A stretch of DNA of 12,075 nt, from positions 1 through 12,075 of the forward strand of contig JAUYMQ010000314.1 in the NCBI GenBank assembly GCA_030698575.1, given 5' to 3'. This stretch comes from Deltaproteobacteria bacterium (GTDB lineage Bacteria; JAUYMQ01). The notes below the pieces were generated by a model that saw nothing but the letters and a program-made list of their open reading frames with translations, was not told the origin of the DNA and made no database searches. Shown piece after piece: positions 1-9,254 of the stretch; positions within the stretch are counted from its first letter, which is position 1, and each line of letters opens with the position of its first letter. The translations under genes were made by a program, and so were the position numbers.

Positions 1-1341
1 CTTCCCCGTCTCGCCGGCGGCGAGCCGGCGAAAGTTCTCCAGCGCATCTGAAGCGCGGCCCTGCTTCCAGGCGATCCAGCCGAGCCGCCACCGCGCCTCC
101 TGCACCTGCTCGGCGGTGCCCCGGCCGAGGACCTGCTGGTAGGCGCCAACCGCCTCATCGAGCCGTCCCCGATCCTCCAGCAGGAGCGCAAGCCGGTACC
201 GCGATTCACGCGCCCACTCTGAGCGCCCGTAGCGCGAGATGATCCGGCGATGCATTTCGAGCGCCTCGTCGAAGCGCCCTTCCCGGGTGACGCTGCGCGC
301 CTCCCAGTACATCGCCTCTTCTTCCGCGCCTCGCGATCGATAGTCGGTTCGAAGAGCGGCGAAGGCACGCGTCGCCTCGGGGTAACGCTTGAGTCTGAAG
401 AGGCAATTCGCGGTTCGCTCCGCCAGGCGGTATCGCTCCGCGTTGTCCCGGGCCTCGCGCGCCAGGTCCCGGTAAGCCGCAAGCGCCTTCTCGTAGCTGT
501 AGCGCGAGAAGAGAAGGCTGGCGCGTTCAGCGCGCGCCTGATAGGTGGTGTAGGGCGGCGACTGGCCCTCTCTTTTCAGGATGCTCGTGAAGCGCGCACC
601 CGCCTCGTCGGCAGCGTTCGTCTCCGGGTAGCGGCTCCACAGATCGCGATACACGCGCACCGCCTGCACCATGCTTCCGGATTTCTCCTGGGCTTCCCCG
701 AAGGCAAGGCGGGTTTCGGGCAAGAGGAGTTCATCAACACCCTCGCCGAGCGCCCGCGCGAGTGCTTTACGGGCTTCCGGGGGATTGCCCATTTTCAGGA
801 AGGCAAGGCCGACGAGACGCGCGGCCTCGCCGCGCCAGACGCTGTTCAGGTAGTTCAGGCGAAGCTGCGAGAGGATCCGCACGCCGTCGGTGTCGTCGCC
901 GGCGTCCAATGCCGCTTTCCCGGCGTAGTAGAGCGCGTGATCGCCGAGGACGGGGTACTCGCGGGCGGCCTGGAGCAGAATGTCCCGCGCGGGAGCGTAC
1001 TGTTCGAGGGCGAGCCGGGACAGTCCCAGCATGTAGCGGGCGCGCCCCCGCGGAACCCCTTTCGGGCCCCGGGCGGCACGGCGGAAGGCGCGCATCGCGG
1101 CGGTGAAGTCGTCCGCCTCATAGGCGTCGAGCCCTTCCTCCAGCGCTCGCCGGGATTGTTCGGCCGTGATGTTCGAGGGGGGGGGCAAAGGCGGCGCGGG
1201 AGGACCGAGGACCGCCGCCGGCGAGGATCCCTCCGGGGCCGAAACCGCCGAGCGGCACGCAGCAAGGAACACTGCGATCGCAAATACGGCCACCAGGGAT
1301 CCCAGGAGGGCGCGCCTTCGGCTGGAGCCGTGTGCAATCAT
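1..1341 (-). CDS. TPR-rich lipoprotein, N-terminal part of a probable soluble lytic murein transglycosylase (3' end outside window)
   Basis: 447 codons are visible from an ATG at 1341, with no stop before the window edge. Residues 8-29 form a lipoprotein signal: RRR, a hydrophobic stretch, then the lipobox LAAC with Cys29 as the lipidation site. A Pro/Ala/Ser linker (about 30-58) follows, then helical TPR-like repeats to the edge. Phrases such as DHALYYAGKAAL, YRDLWSRYP, YWEARSVTREGRFDEAL and WRLGWIAWKQGR match the superhelical part of Slt70-type transglycosylases, which cleave peptidoglycan from the periplasm. The catalytic Glu domain would lie beyond the edge, so the activity is inferred; a plain TPR assembly lipoprotein is the alternative. 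A C9 tract at 1177-1185 encodes Pro53-Pro55. The gene is divergent from the glycoside-hydrolase-like gene. Confidence 0.8.
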   Translation of the reverse strand, partial: MIAHGSSRRRALLGSLVAVFAIAVFLAACRSAVSAPEGSSPAAVLGPPAPPLPPPSNITAEQSRRALEEGLDAYEADDFTAAMRAFRRAARGPKGVPRGRARYMLGLSRLALEQYAPARDILLQAAREYPVLGDHALYYAGKAALDAGDDTDGVRILSQLRLNYLNSVWRGEAARLVGLAFLKMGNPPEARKALARALGEGVDELLLPETRLAFGEAQEKSGSMVQAVRVYRDLWSRYPETNAADEAGARFTSILKREGQSPPYTTYQARAERASLLFSRYSYEKALAAYRDLAREARDNAERYRLAERTANCLFRLKRYPEATRAFAALRTDYRSRGAEEEAMYWEARSVTREGRFDEALEMHRRIISRYGRSEWARESRYRLALLLEDRGRLDEAVGAYQQVLGRGTAEQVQEARWRLGWIAWKQGRASDALENFRRLAAGETGK

Positions 1342-1385
1342 CCGTCGGGTTCTCTCGATCCGCAGTGGTGGGGGTGAGGAAAGGC

Positions 1386-1415
1386 TCTTTAGCACACCGA
1401 GACGGAGAATACCAA
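1386..1415 (-). promoter_or_regulatory. Candidate sigma70-type promoter for the lytic-transglycosylase-like gene
   Basis: Read on the minus strand, TTGGTA (1415-1410) is separated by 18 bases from TAAAGA (1391-1386), which is preceded by TGC like an extended -10. The hexamers match consensus at 4/6 and 3/6. Transcription would start about 38 bases before the ATG. The match is weak, and its support is mainly its position and its relative AT-richness in GC-rich DNA. Confidence 0.3.
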
Positions 1416-1425
1416 GATTTCAGCC

Positions 1426-1473
1426 GGCAGACATGCAGGCAAACATGTAGGCAAACATTAAGGCCAACATGGA
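1426..1473 (+). repeat. Tandem repeat, four 12-base units
   Basis: Four head-to-tail units lie at 1426-1437, 1438-1449, 1450-1461 and 1462-1473: ggcagacatgca, ggcaaacatgta, ggcaaacattaa and ggccaacatgga. All share GGCnnACAT and differ mostly at the ends. The array sits in the 141-base gap between two divergent genes. Its last unit supplies the first three bases of the GGAG (1471-1474) that serves as ribosome binding site for the next gene. No frame carries the array into a convincing protein, because a TAG or TAA interrupts the forward readings. Confidence 0.85.
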
Positions 1474-1482
1474 GACGAGCCC

Positions 1483-2718
1483 TTGGCCCGCGCGGCCCTG
1501 AAAACCTTGTTGCTCATTACCGCCCTCCTCCTCGGTGGCGCGCCTCCGGCTTTTGCAGGGCCCGCCGGCAGCCCGAGGCTTGGCCTCTGGATCGAGTGCG
1601 AGGGCGCGCATCACACCCTGGACGATGCTGAACGAATTGCAGCCGCCGTCGACGCGGCAGGAGCGCTCGGCGCAACCGATCTTTTCGTTCAGGTCTACCG
1701 GAACGGGACCGCCTGGTTTCCCACGCGACTCGCCAGCGACGCCCCCTACGCGCGCGCCCGGGCGCGGGGCGTCGACCCGCTGGGTATGACCCTCCGCCTC
1801 GCCCATGCGCGGGGCCTTCGCGTTCACGCCTGGGTAAACGTGCTTCGTGTGGACTCCGGGGAACGCTCCGCGCTGGTCCGCGCGCTCGGGCCGGAGGCGG
1901 TGCTGGGCGACGAGACCGGCAGGCCCCTGACGGCCCCCGGTCCCTGGGGGAGTTCACAGAACGTCAAGCCCGACACGCCTGGCGCCTGGCTCGACCCGGG
2001 ATCGCCTGCCGTCGCGGAACGTCTCTCCGGAATTCTCGGGGATCTGTTGAAGGCCTATCCGGCACTCGACGGTCTCCACCTCGACTACCTTCGGTACCCG
2101 ATGCCAATCTCAGCCGGCTCCAAATCCCGGGCGGAGGTGCGGGAGCTCGGGTGGACCGCGGCGTCCCGCGCGGCCTTTCTGGCGGCGACCAGGAAGGCGG
2201 GTGTCGAACCTTCCCGGCCGCGGTGGGACGCCTGGCGCCGCGATCGGCTGACAGCGCTGCTCCGCCGGCTCCGCGATGTTCTATCCTCAGATCAGAGGGA
2301 GCGCGTTCTTTCCGCCGCGGTAATTCCGGCCCCCCGCGAGGCCATCGATCGCGCGCTGCAGGACTGGCCCGCCTGGGGACGCGACGGGCTGCTCGACGTC
2401 ATCGTGCCGATGAACTACACCGCTGATCCCCTGGCGTTCGACGCACTGGCACGAACCGACGTGGCGCGACGGGGACGTGCCGCGATGCTCATTGGCGTGG
2501 GCGCCTGGCGTTTCGCCGACGACGTTGCCGCGATCGCGCTTCGCGTTCACCTGGCCCGGGAGGCCGGCGCCCAGGGGGCTGTCCTGTTCTCCCACGACAA
2601 CCTCCGCTCCGAGACCGGTGCCTTCGATCGGCTTGGCGCCCTCCTCCGGGCCGAATTGAGAACGCCCGCCACTTCGATCCGACCCGCAACGACCGACGAG
2701 GCTTTGCCTGCGCCCTGA
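1483..2718 (+). CDS. Secreted GHL10-type glycoside-hydrolase-like protein
   Basis: A 411-residue protein. The start is TTG, chosen because GGAG (1471-1474) lies 8 bases before it, a stop at 1459 closes the frame upstream, and the translation opens with a clear signal peptide (residues 1-25, cleaved after AFA). Motifs fit the GHL10 (YngK-like) TIM-barrel family: LGLWIECEGA near the N-terminus, DLFVQVYRNGTAWF, DPLGMTLRLAHARGLRVHAWVN, LDPGSPAV, then LDGLHLDYLRYP with Asp201, and DVIVPMNYTADP. These proteins are thought to act on cell-surface or extracellular glycans, though substrates are mostly unproven. The divergent neighbour looks like a peptidoglycan lytic enzyme, so an envelope role is plausible. 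The last 20 residues look like a disordered tail. It meets the next gene tail-to-tail across 16 bases. Confidence 0.85.
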   Translation: MARAALKTLLLITALLLGGAPPAFAGPAGSPRLGLWIECEGAHHTLDDAERIAAAVDAAGALGATDLFVQVYRNGTAWFPTRLASDAPYARARARGVDPLGMTLRLAHARGLRVHAWVNVLRVDSGERSALVRALGPEAVLGDETGRPLTAPGPWGSSQNVKPDTPGAWLDPGSPAVAERLSGILGDLLKAYPALDGLHLDYLRYPMPISAGSKSRAEVRELGWTAASRAAFLAATRKAGVEPSRPRWDAWRRDRLTALLRRLRDVLSSDQRERVLSAAVIPAPREAIDRALQDWPAWGRDGLLDVIVPMNYTADPLAFDALARTDVARRGRAAMLIGVGAWRFADDVAAIALRVHLAREAGAQGAVLFSHDNLRSETGAFDRLGALLRAELRTPATSIRPATTDEALPAP

Positions 2719-2734
2719 ACGCCGAGATGGTTAT

Positions 2735-3196
2735 TTAGGCGCAGAGTCTCGCGTGCTCGATCTTGATGCAACGCTCCTCGATCACCAGACGTCCCGCTGC
2801 CCGGGCACGGGTGGCCGCGCCGGGGTCGGCAACGCCGAGCTGGAACCAGATGACGGGCGCATCGATCGCGAGCGCGTCCTCAACCGACTCTGCAACAAAT
2901 TCCTGTCGCCTGAACACATCGACGACGTCCACGCGGCCCAAAATCTCCCGTAGCGAAGCCACGACGCGCTCACCGAGCAATGACTTTCCCGCCAGATTTG
3001 GATTCACCGGAATGATCCGAAAGCCGGCCCGCTGCAGATAGGAGGCCACGTCGTGACTCGGGCGATTCGCGCGATCGGAAAGCCCGACCACGGCGATCGT
3101 CCTTGCACGACAGAGAACGAGGCGAAGCGCTTCATCCGTGAGCTTGCCGCTCACAGGCACGAGAACGGGGGGGATGGAATGATCTCCGGCGACCAT
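2735..3196 (-). CDS. CoA-binding domain protein (YccU/COG1832 type)
   Basis: A 153-residue cytoplasmic protein with a single Rossmann-like CoA-binding fold. Visible hallmarks are TIAVVGLSDRANRPSHDVASYL (residues 33-54, nucleotide loop), GFRIIPVNPN, DVVDVFRR, APVIWFQLGV and the C-terminal IEERCIKIEH. This matches the stand-alone family related to the CoA-binding domain of succinyl-CoA synthetase. The physiological role of these small proteins is not established. The ATG at 3196 shares its A with the TGA stop of the upstream gene (TGATG), which argues for translational coupling and for this start. The frame is open further upstream, but that part overlaps the preceding gene. It ends with TAA and converges on the glycoside-hydrolase-like gene. 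Confidence 0.88.
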   Translation of the reverse strand: MVAGDHSIPPVLVPVSGKLTDEALRLVLCRARTIAVVGLSDRANRPSHDVASYLQRAGFRIIPVNPNLAGKSLLGERVVASLREILGRVDVVDVFRRQEFVAESVEDALAIDAPVIWFQLGVADPGAATRARAAGRLVIEERCIKIEHARLCA

Positions 3197-3483
3197 CAAT
3201 CGAGAAGCTTTCTTGCGAGAGACTGGGGGCGGGTCCGCGAGGCACTCGGCGTGGCCGCGAGGCGGACACCGAAGAAGTAGCAGCACTGGTAGTGATCGAG
3301 GTCGTTGTTGAAAACGCGCTTCCTGCCATCGGTCCACTGCACACGGGCAAAGGCCGAGCCGCCCGGAAGGGTGCTCGTCATGAGTTCAACGACGCGCCCC
3401 TCGCCCCAAGCGCGATTGCGCTCGTGGTAGACGGTGTCTCCCGCGCTCAGGAAGAGACGCTTGTTCTGCGACAGCTGTGGCAC
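3196..3483 (-). CDS. Small SH3-like protein, DUF3553 type (tentative)
   Basis: A 95-residue protein beginning with GTG; AAGG lies 7 bases upstream. The core is AGDTVYHERNRAWGEGRVVEL (residues 14-34), then ARVQWTDGRKRVFNNDL and YQCCYFFGVRL with a Cys67-Cys68 pair. The pattern GDxVxH...WGxGxV followed by a beta-strand ending in a dG-like turn resembles DUF3553 and related CarD-like SH3 barrels. That assignment is from memory and tentative. The last 20 residues (Ser/Arg/Pro-rich) look disordered. The stop overlaps the start of the CoA-binding gene, so the two are probably one transcript. The function is unknown; SH3-like barrels of this kind often bind nucleic acid or polymerase, but nothing here proves it. 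Confidence 0.7.
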   Translation of the reverse strand: MPQLSQNKRLFLSAGDTVYHERNRAWGEGRVVELMTSTLPGGSAFARVQWTDGRKRVFNNDLDHYQCCYFFGVRLAATPSASRTRPQSLARKLLD

Positions 3484-3525
3484 GGTTCACCCTTCGTCCG
3501 TCGGGCCGGAAGGAAGGCTTCAGCG

Positions 3526-3554
3526 ACGCTATCGCACCCCGCCGGGGGAGTCAA
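3526..3554 (-). promoter_or_regulatory. Candidate sigma70 promoter for the DUF3553-type / CoA-binding pair
   Basis: On the minus strand, TTGACT (3554-3549, 5/6 to consensus) is followed after 17 bases by TAGCGT (3531-3526, 3/6). Transcription would begin about 36 bases before the GTG start. The -35 box is the best in the window; the -10 is poor. Confidence 0.4.
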
Positions 3555-3630
3555 ACAATTGCTCCCGGAGGGGCACGCCCGGCGCCCACATATGAGAGTG
3601 CCCGCGAATTTCCTCCGCCCCGGGGCGTGC

Positions 3631-3636
3631 TATCAT
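3631..3636 (+). promoter_or_regulatory. Possible -10 box immediately before queA
   Basis: TATCAT (4/6 to TATAAT) ends only 8 bases before the queA ATG. If used, transcription would start within a few bases of the start codon and give a nearly leaderless mRNA. This agrees with the lack of a visible Shine-Dalgarno sequence. No good -35 box is present at 16-18 bases upstream, so the call is weak. Confidence 0.25.
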
Positions 3637-3644
3637 ATCGCGCG

Positions 3645-4718
3645 ATGGATTCCGCCGAATTCGACTACTCGCTCCCGCCGGAGCGCATCGCCCAGCGTCC
3701 TGCGCGCCCGCGCGACGCGTCGCGCATTTTGCTGCTCAGCCGCCACGAAGGTGCGCTCGCAGCCGCGGGCTCGCCCATCTCGCACGCCTTTTTCCGCGAT
3801 CTTCCCCGTTACCTCCGACCCGGTGACCTCCTGGTCGTCAACGACGCACGCGTTGTGGCGGCGCGCTTGCGCGGGCGAAAGCAGGCGACCGGGGGCGGCG
3901 TCGAGATTCTCCTGCTCGGGCCCGCGGGCCAGGGTCGCTGGCGGGCCCTGGCGCGAGGGCTCGGACGAGCGCCTTCAGGAACCAAACTCTCATTCACATC
4001 GGCAGCTTCCGCCGAGAGTCTTGAGGAAAAGCTCGAAGCCGAACTCCTCGGCAGGGAACCGGACGGCGCCGTCCTCCTCGGCTTTTCGGGCATAGCCGCC
4101 GAAGCCCCCACCCGCCTGGGCGAGATGCCGATCCCCCCCTACATCCGCAAGGGCCGGGCCGACGAGCAGGACCGCAGCGACTACCAGACCTGCTTCGCGG
4201 CCACGCCGGGCGCCGTGGCCGCCCCGACCGCAAGTCTTCACTTCACGAGGGAGCTTCTCGAGCGCATTTCGGCGCGAGGAGTTGAGGTCGCGCGGCTCAC
4301 GCTCCACGTCGGATGGGGCACCTTCGCGCCCATCGACCGGGACCGGCTGGACGCCGGGAGACTGCACTCGGAAAGGTTCGCCCTCGACGAGGGCGCTGCC
4401 CGCGCCGTGAACGAAGCCAAGGCGGAGGGCCGCCGGGTCATCGCCGTTGGAACCACCACGGCCCGTGTTCTCGAATCCGTCGCGGACAGCTCCGGACGCG
4501 TCGAGGCGCAAAAGGGCGCGACGGATCTCTTCATCCGCCCCGGGCACCGCTTCCGCTGCATGAATGCGCTGATCACCAACTTCCACCTTCCTCGCTCGAG
4601 CCTGCTCATGCTCGTCGCCGCATTTGCGGGGCGCGAGCACGTTCTCGACGCCTATCGCGAAGCGCTCGCGCAGGACTATCGCTTCTACAGCTACGGCGAC
4701 GCGATGTTCATTTATTGA
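3645..4718 (+). CDS. queA: S-adenosylmethionine:tRNA ribosyltransferase-isomerase QueA
   Basis: A 357-residue cytoplasmic enzyme of normal family length. It transfers and isomerises the ribosyl part of SAM onto 7-aminomethyl-7-deazaguanine at position 34 of tRNA, making epoxyqueuosine. Family signatures run along the whole chain: FDYSLPPERIAQRP at the N-terminus, LRPGDLLVVNDARVVAARL, IPPYIRKGR near 163-171, YQTCFA, GAVAAPTASLHFT (189-201), VGWGTFAPI, VGTTTARVLES, NALITNFHLP and the C-terminal YRFYSYGDAMFIY. The ATG is placed by the conserved N-terminus; an in-frame GTG at 3627 is a less likely alternative. No Shine-Dalgarno sequence is visible. It is the first gene of a rightward operon, with tgt following after 33 bases. 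Confidence 0.97.
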   Translation: MDSAEFDYSLPPERIAQRPARPRDASRILLLSRHEGALAAAGSPISHAFFRDLPRYLRPGDLLVVNDARVVAARLRGRKQATGGGVEILLLGPAGQGRWRALARGLGRAPSGTKLSFTSAASAESLEEKLEAELLGREPDGAVLLGFSGIAAEAPTRLGEMPIPPYIRKGRADEQDRSDYQTCFAATPGAVAAPTASLHFTRELLERISARGVEVARLTLHVGWGTFAPIDRDRLDAGRLHSERFALDEGAARAVNEAKAEGRRVIAVGTTTARVLESVADSSGRVEAQKGATDLFIRPGHRFRCMNALITNFHLPRSSLLMLVAAFAGREHVLDAYREALAQDYRFYSYGDAMFIY

Positions 4719-6324
<1,606 letters not shown>

Positions 6325-6328
<4 letters not shown>

Positions 6329-7857
6329 ATCCTTCCCGATCTCGCCCGGTCGGAGTTCCCACGACCGGCGCCGCCGGCGCCCAGCCGCCACCCCACGCGG
6401 AGATGGCGGATGCAGCCGTCGAGGAGGCCCTCCGGGCGGGCGCGGGATACGCCGATGCCCGTGTCCTTCGTCGCGCGCGCCGCGCCATCCTGGTCAAGAA
6501 CGGAAACGTCGCAAGCCTGGAGGAGGAGGAACAGCTCGGCCTGGCCGTCCGCGCGCTCTCTGGAGCGGAGGGGGGCGCCTGGGGGTTCGTGGCGACGTCC
6601 GATCTGAGCGAAGCCTCCGTCGCCCGGGCGGCGCGCGAAGCCCTGGCCCAGGCAAGAGCGACGGCCTCGGCTGGCGGCGCTGTCCGCCTTGCCCCTCAGC
6701 AGCCCGTTGAGGCCGCATGGGCGACACCGATCGTCATCGATCCCTGGTCGGTCCCCCTCTCAGAGCAGGTCGATCTCCTTCGGCGCGCCGACGCGGCAAT
6801 GCGCACGGTCCGCGGCATTGGCGTCTCCGAGGCCTGCCTGCGCTTCGAGCGGCGGGATCAGCGGTTCGTTTCGAGCGAGGGTGCGCGCATCGATCAATCG
6901 ATCATTCACACCGGCGCCGGAATCTGCGCCCGCGCCTTCAAGGACGGCGTCATCACGCGCCGCTCCTATCCGAACTCCGCGGGCGGGCAGCATGCCGCCC
7001 GGGGTTACGAGCTGGCGCTGGAGCTCGATCTTCCCGGAAACGCGCACCGCATCGCCGGGGAAGCGGTCGCCCTGCTCGACGCTCCCCCCTGCCCCTCCGG
7101 AGAGATGGACATCATCCTGGGCGGCGCGATGCTCGCCCTCCAGATACACGAGTCGATCGGGCACCCGACAGAGCTCGACCGGATCCTGGGGTGGGAGGCC
7201 GTCGTCGCCGGCACGAGCTACCTGGGTCTCGAGGACCTGGGGAGCTTTCGCCTCGGCTCGCCGCTTGTGAACGTCGTCGCCGACGCCCGCCCGAACCACG
7301 GCCCCGGTGTGGGAACCTTCGGCTTCGACGACGAGGGTGTCCCTTCTTCCTGCGTCGACATCGTGCGAAACGGCGTGGTTGTGGGCGCGACCTCCGGACG
7401 CGAGAGCGCGGCGGCGGCGGGGCTGGCCCAATCGGGGGGCGCCGTTCGCGCCGAGGGGTGGGATCGATTCCCGCTGGTGCGCATGACGAACGTGAGCCTT
7501 CTTCCGGGAGCGGGCACGCTCGCGGATCTCGTCGCCGACACGCGCGAGGGGATGCTTCTCGACACCGACTACTCCTGGTCCATCGACGACAAACGCCTGA
7601 ACTTCCAATTCGGAACCGAGATCGGCTGGCGCATCCGCGGCGGGCGCGTCGCCGAGATGGTGCGGGGGGCAACTTACGGGGGCGTCTCGCCGAGCTTTTG
7701 GTCGGCCTTCGACGCCGTCTGCGGCCCGGAGGAGTGGAACATCTGGGGGCTCGCCGACTGCGGGAAGGGACATCCGATGCAGAGCATGTCGACCGGCCAC
7801 GGCGCCGCACCGGCGCGCTTCCGCGGCGTGCGCGTCGGCTTTCTGGGCGGATCGTGA
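6325..7857 (+). CDS. tldD: TldD-type zinc metalloprotease (TldD/PmbA family)
   Basis: A 510-residue protein starting at GTG, with GGAGG (6313-6317) 7 bases upstream and a GTGA overlap with mazG. It has about 25 extra Pro/Gly-rich residues at the N-terminus compared with typical TldD. The N-terminal domain has ADARVLRR...VKNGNVASLE. The active site is HESIGHP, an HExxxH motif at His275, Glu276 and His280, and the third ligand is probably Cys479 in ADCGKGHPMQ. TldD acts with TldE in a heteromeric cytosolic protease that degrades unfolded peptides and, in some species, trims microcin B17 or CcdA. The C-terminus (CGKGHPMQ...GHGAAPARFRGVRVG) follows the CGKGxPxQ...HG pattern of many non-enterobacterial members. 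tldE follows with a 4-base overlap. Confidence 0.93.
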
Positions 7858-9254
7858 CCGCGTCACGGTCGCCCGCGAACACGGGCGGGCTTCCCGGCCA
7901 GGACGAGTGCCTGGCGGTCCTCGAGCAGGCGGTGCGCTCGGTCAGCGCCGACGGCGCCGAGGCCACCCTCTCCGCCCATGTCGAGCGACTGACGGGATTT
8001 GCCGCGAACCAGGTGCGTCACGCGACCACCGAATCCCGACGTTCACTCTCTCTCGCCGCCGTCTTCGACCGGTGCCTGGTCCGCGTCACCACCGACCGCT
8101 GCGACAGAGAGGGGATCAGCCGTCTTGGGCGGCGCGCCGGGGAGATGGCCGCCGTGCCCCGGGAGCCTGATCTCGAGATCACCCTGGCGCCGCCGGGCCC
8201 CTCCTACCCGGAATCGCGTTTCGATGCAGCCACCGCAGCCGACGATCACGCCGCGCAGGCCGAAGACGTGGCTGGCGTCCTGCGGCTCGCCGCCGAACGG
8301 CACCTGGAGGCCGCCGGTTACCTGCTGTCGAGGGTCGCGTCCGAAGCGATCCTGAACACGGCCGGTCTCGCGGCCTACCACCTCGGTACGGCCGCGGAAA
8401 CGGCGGTGACCTTGAGGCGAAACTTGGGCAGCGGAAAGCTGGGAAACGCGGAGACGAGCGGTTACGGGGCGATGGCTTCCTGGCGGGCCGCAGCCTTGCG
8501 CCTCGAGGCCCTCTCCGTGTCGGCCGCGAACAAGGCGCTCTGGGGCGCCGCCTCTTCGAGCGTCCCGCCCGGCCGTTACACGGTCATCCTGGAGCCGCTC
8601 GCCGTGGCCGAGCTCCTTCTCTTCCTGGCCGAGGGGTTCAACGCGCGTGCCGTGCTGGAGGAGGACAGCTTTCTGTCGGGGCGAATGGAACGCATGCGGT
8701 TCAGCCCGCTATTCACCCTTCGCGACGACGTCACCCATCCGCTGCAGCACGGTGCGCCCTTCGACGGCGAGGGATGGCCGCGACAGCGGGTGACGCTCGT
8801 CGACGCCGGGCGAGTCGCGTCGCTGCTTTACGACCGCGCCACCGCCAGCCGGATGGGCGCGGCGCCGACGGGGCACGGCTACGCTCTCCCGAACCCGCAC
8901 GGCGCAGCCGCTTCCAACCTCGTGCTCGCGCCAGGGGAGACGACGAACGATCAGCTCGTGGCTGGTTGCGAGCGGGGAATCCTGGTCACTCGGTTCTGGT
9001 ATGTGCGCCCCGTCGATCCCGGCACGCTCACCGTCACGGGGCTCACGCGGGACGGAACCTTCCTCATCGAGGACGGGCGAGTCACTCGCCGGCTCACCGA
9101 TCTGCGCTGGAATGAATCGTTGATCGAGGGTTTCGGGCGCATCGACGCCGTCGGCAACCTGCCCGCCGTGGTGCCGATCGACGGCGCAACGGTCGTCACG
9201 CCGGCGCTTCGCATACCGGGCTTCAACTTTGGCGGTAGCGAACCGGATCCGTGA
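7854..9254 (+). CDS. TldE/PmbA-type partner of TldD
   Basis: A 466-residue protein from GTG 7854, whose GTGA overlaps the tldD stop; the ribosome binding site is weak, so coupling is likely. It lacks HExxxH, as TldE proteins do, and is expected to supply the non-catalytic half of the TldD-TldE complex. Family features are [22 protein letters not shown] (N-terminal domain), [38 protein letters not shown] (mid), [62 protein letters not shown] and a final RIDAVGN. The same frame happens to stay open back to about 6717 inside tldD, but the family match begins only here. Its end overlaps queC, on the other strand, by 32 bases. Confidence 0.92.
   Translation: MTASRSPANTGGLPGQDECLAVLEQAVRSVSADGAEATLSAHVERLTGFAANQVRHATTESRRSLSLAAVFDRCLVRVTTDRCDREGISRLGRRAGEMAAVPREPDLEITLAPPGPSYPESRFDAATAADDHAAQAEDVAGVLRLAAERHLEAAGYLLSRVASEAILNTAGLAAYHLGTAAETAVTLRRNLGSGKLGNAETSGYGAMASWRAAALRLEALSVSAANKALWGAASSSVPPGRYTVILEPLAVAELLLFLAEGFNARAVLEEDSFLSGRMERMRFSPLFTLRDDVTHPLQHGAPFDGEGWPRQRVTLVDAGRVASLLYDRATASRMGAAPTGHGYALPNPHGAAASNLVLAPGETTNDQLVAGCERGILVTRFWYVRPVDPGTLTVTGLTRDGTFLIEDGRVTRRLTDLRWNESLIEGFGRIDAVGNLPAVVPIDGATVVTPALRIPGFNFGGSEPDP

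Noticed and set aside
250-1377. Forward open frame of 375 codons opposite the transglycosylase-like gene
   Set aside because: The product has no family features, whereas the minus strand gives an unbroken lipoprotein with TPR signatures.
2719-2734. Bidirectional terminator between the convergent glycoside-hydrolase-like and CoA-binding genes
   Set aside because: Only 16 bases separate the stops, and the sole pairing is a 4-base CGCC/GGCG with no T-tract.
3546-3566. GGGAG/CTCCC inverted repeat around the TTGACT box
   Set aside because: The stem is only 5 bases with an 11-base loop, which is expected often in GC-rich DNA.
3627-3644. In-frame GTG at 3627 as the queA start
   Set aside because: It would add six residues not seen in the family, and the conserved FDYSLPP opening follows the ATG at 3645 at the usual distance.
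6717-7853. Long open frame running through tldD into tldE, as if tldE were an 845-residue protein
   Set aside because: The part before 7854 translates to Arg/Gly-rich low-complexity sequence typical of a wrong frame in GC-rich DNA, while tldD in its own frame has full family motifs. The TldE match starts at GTG 7854.
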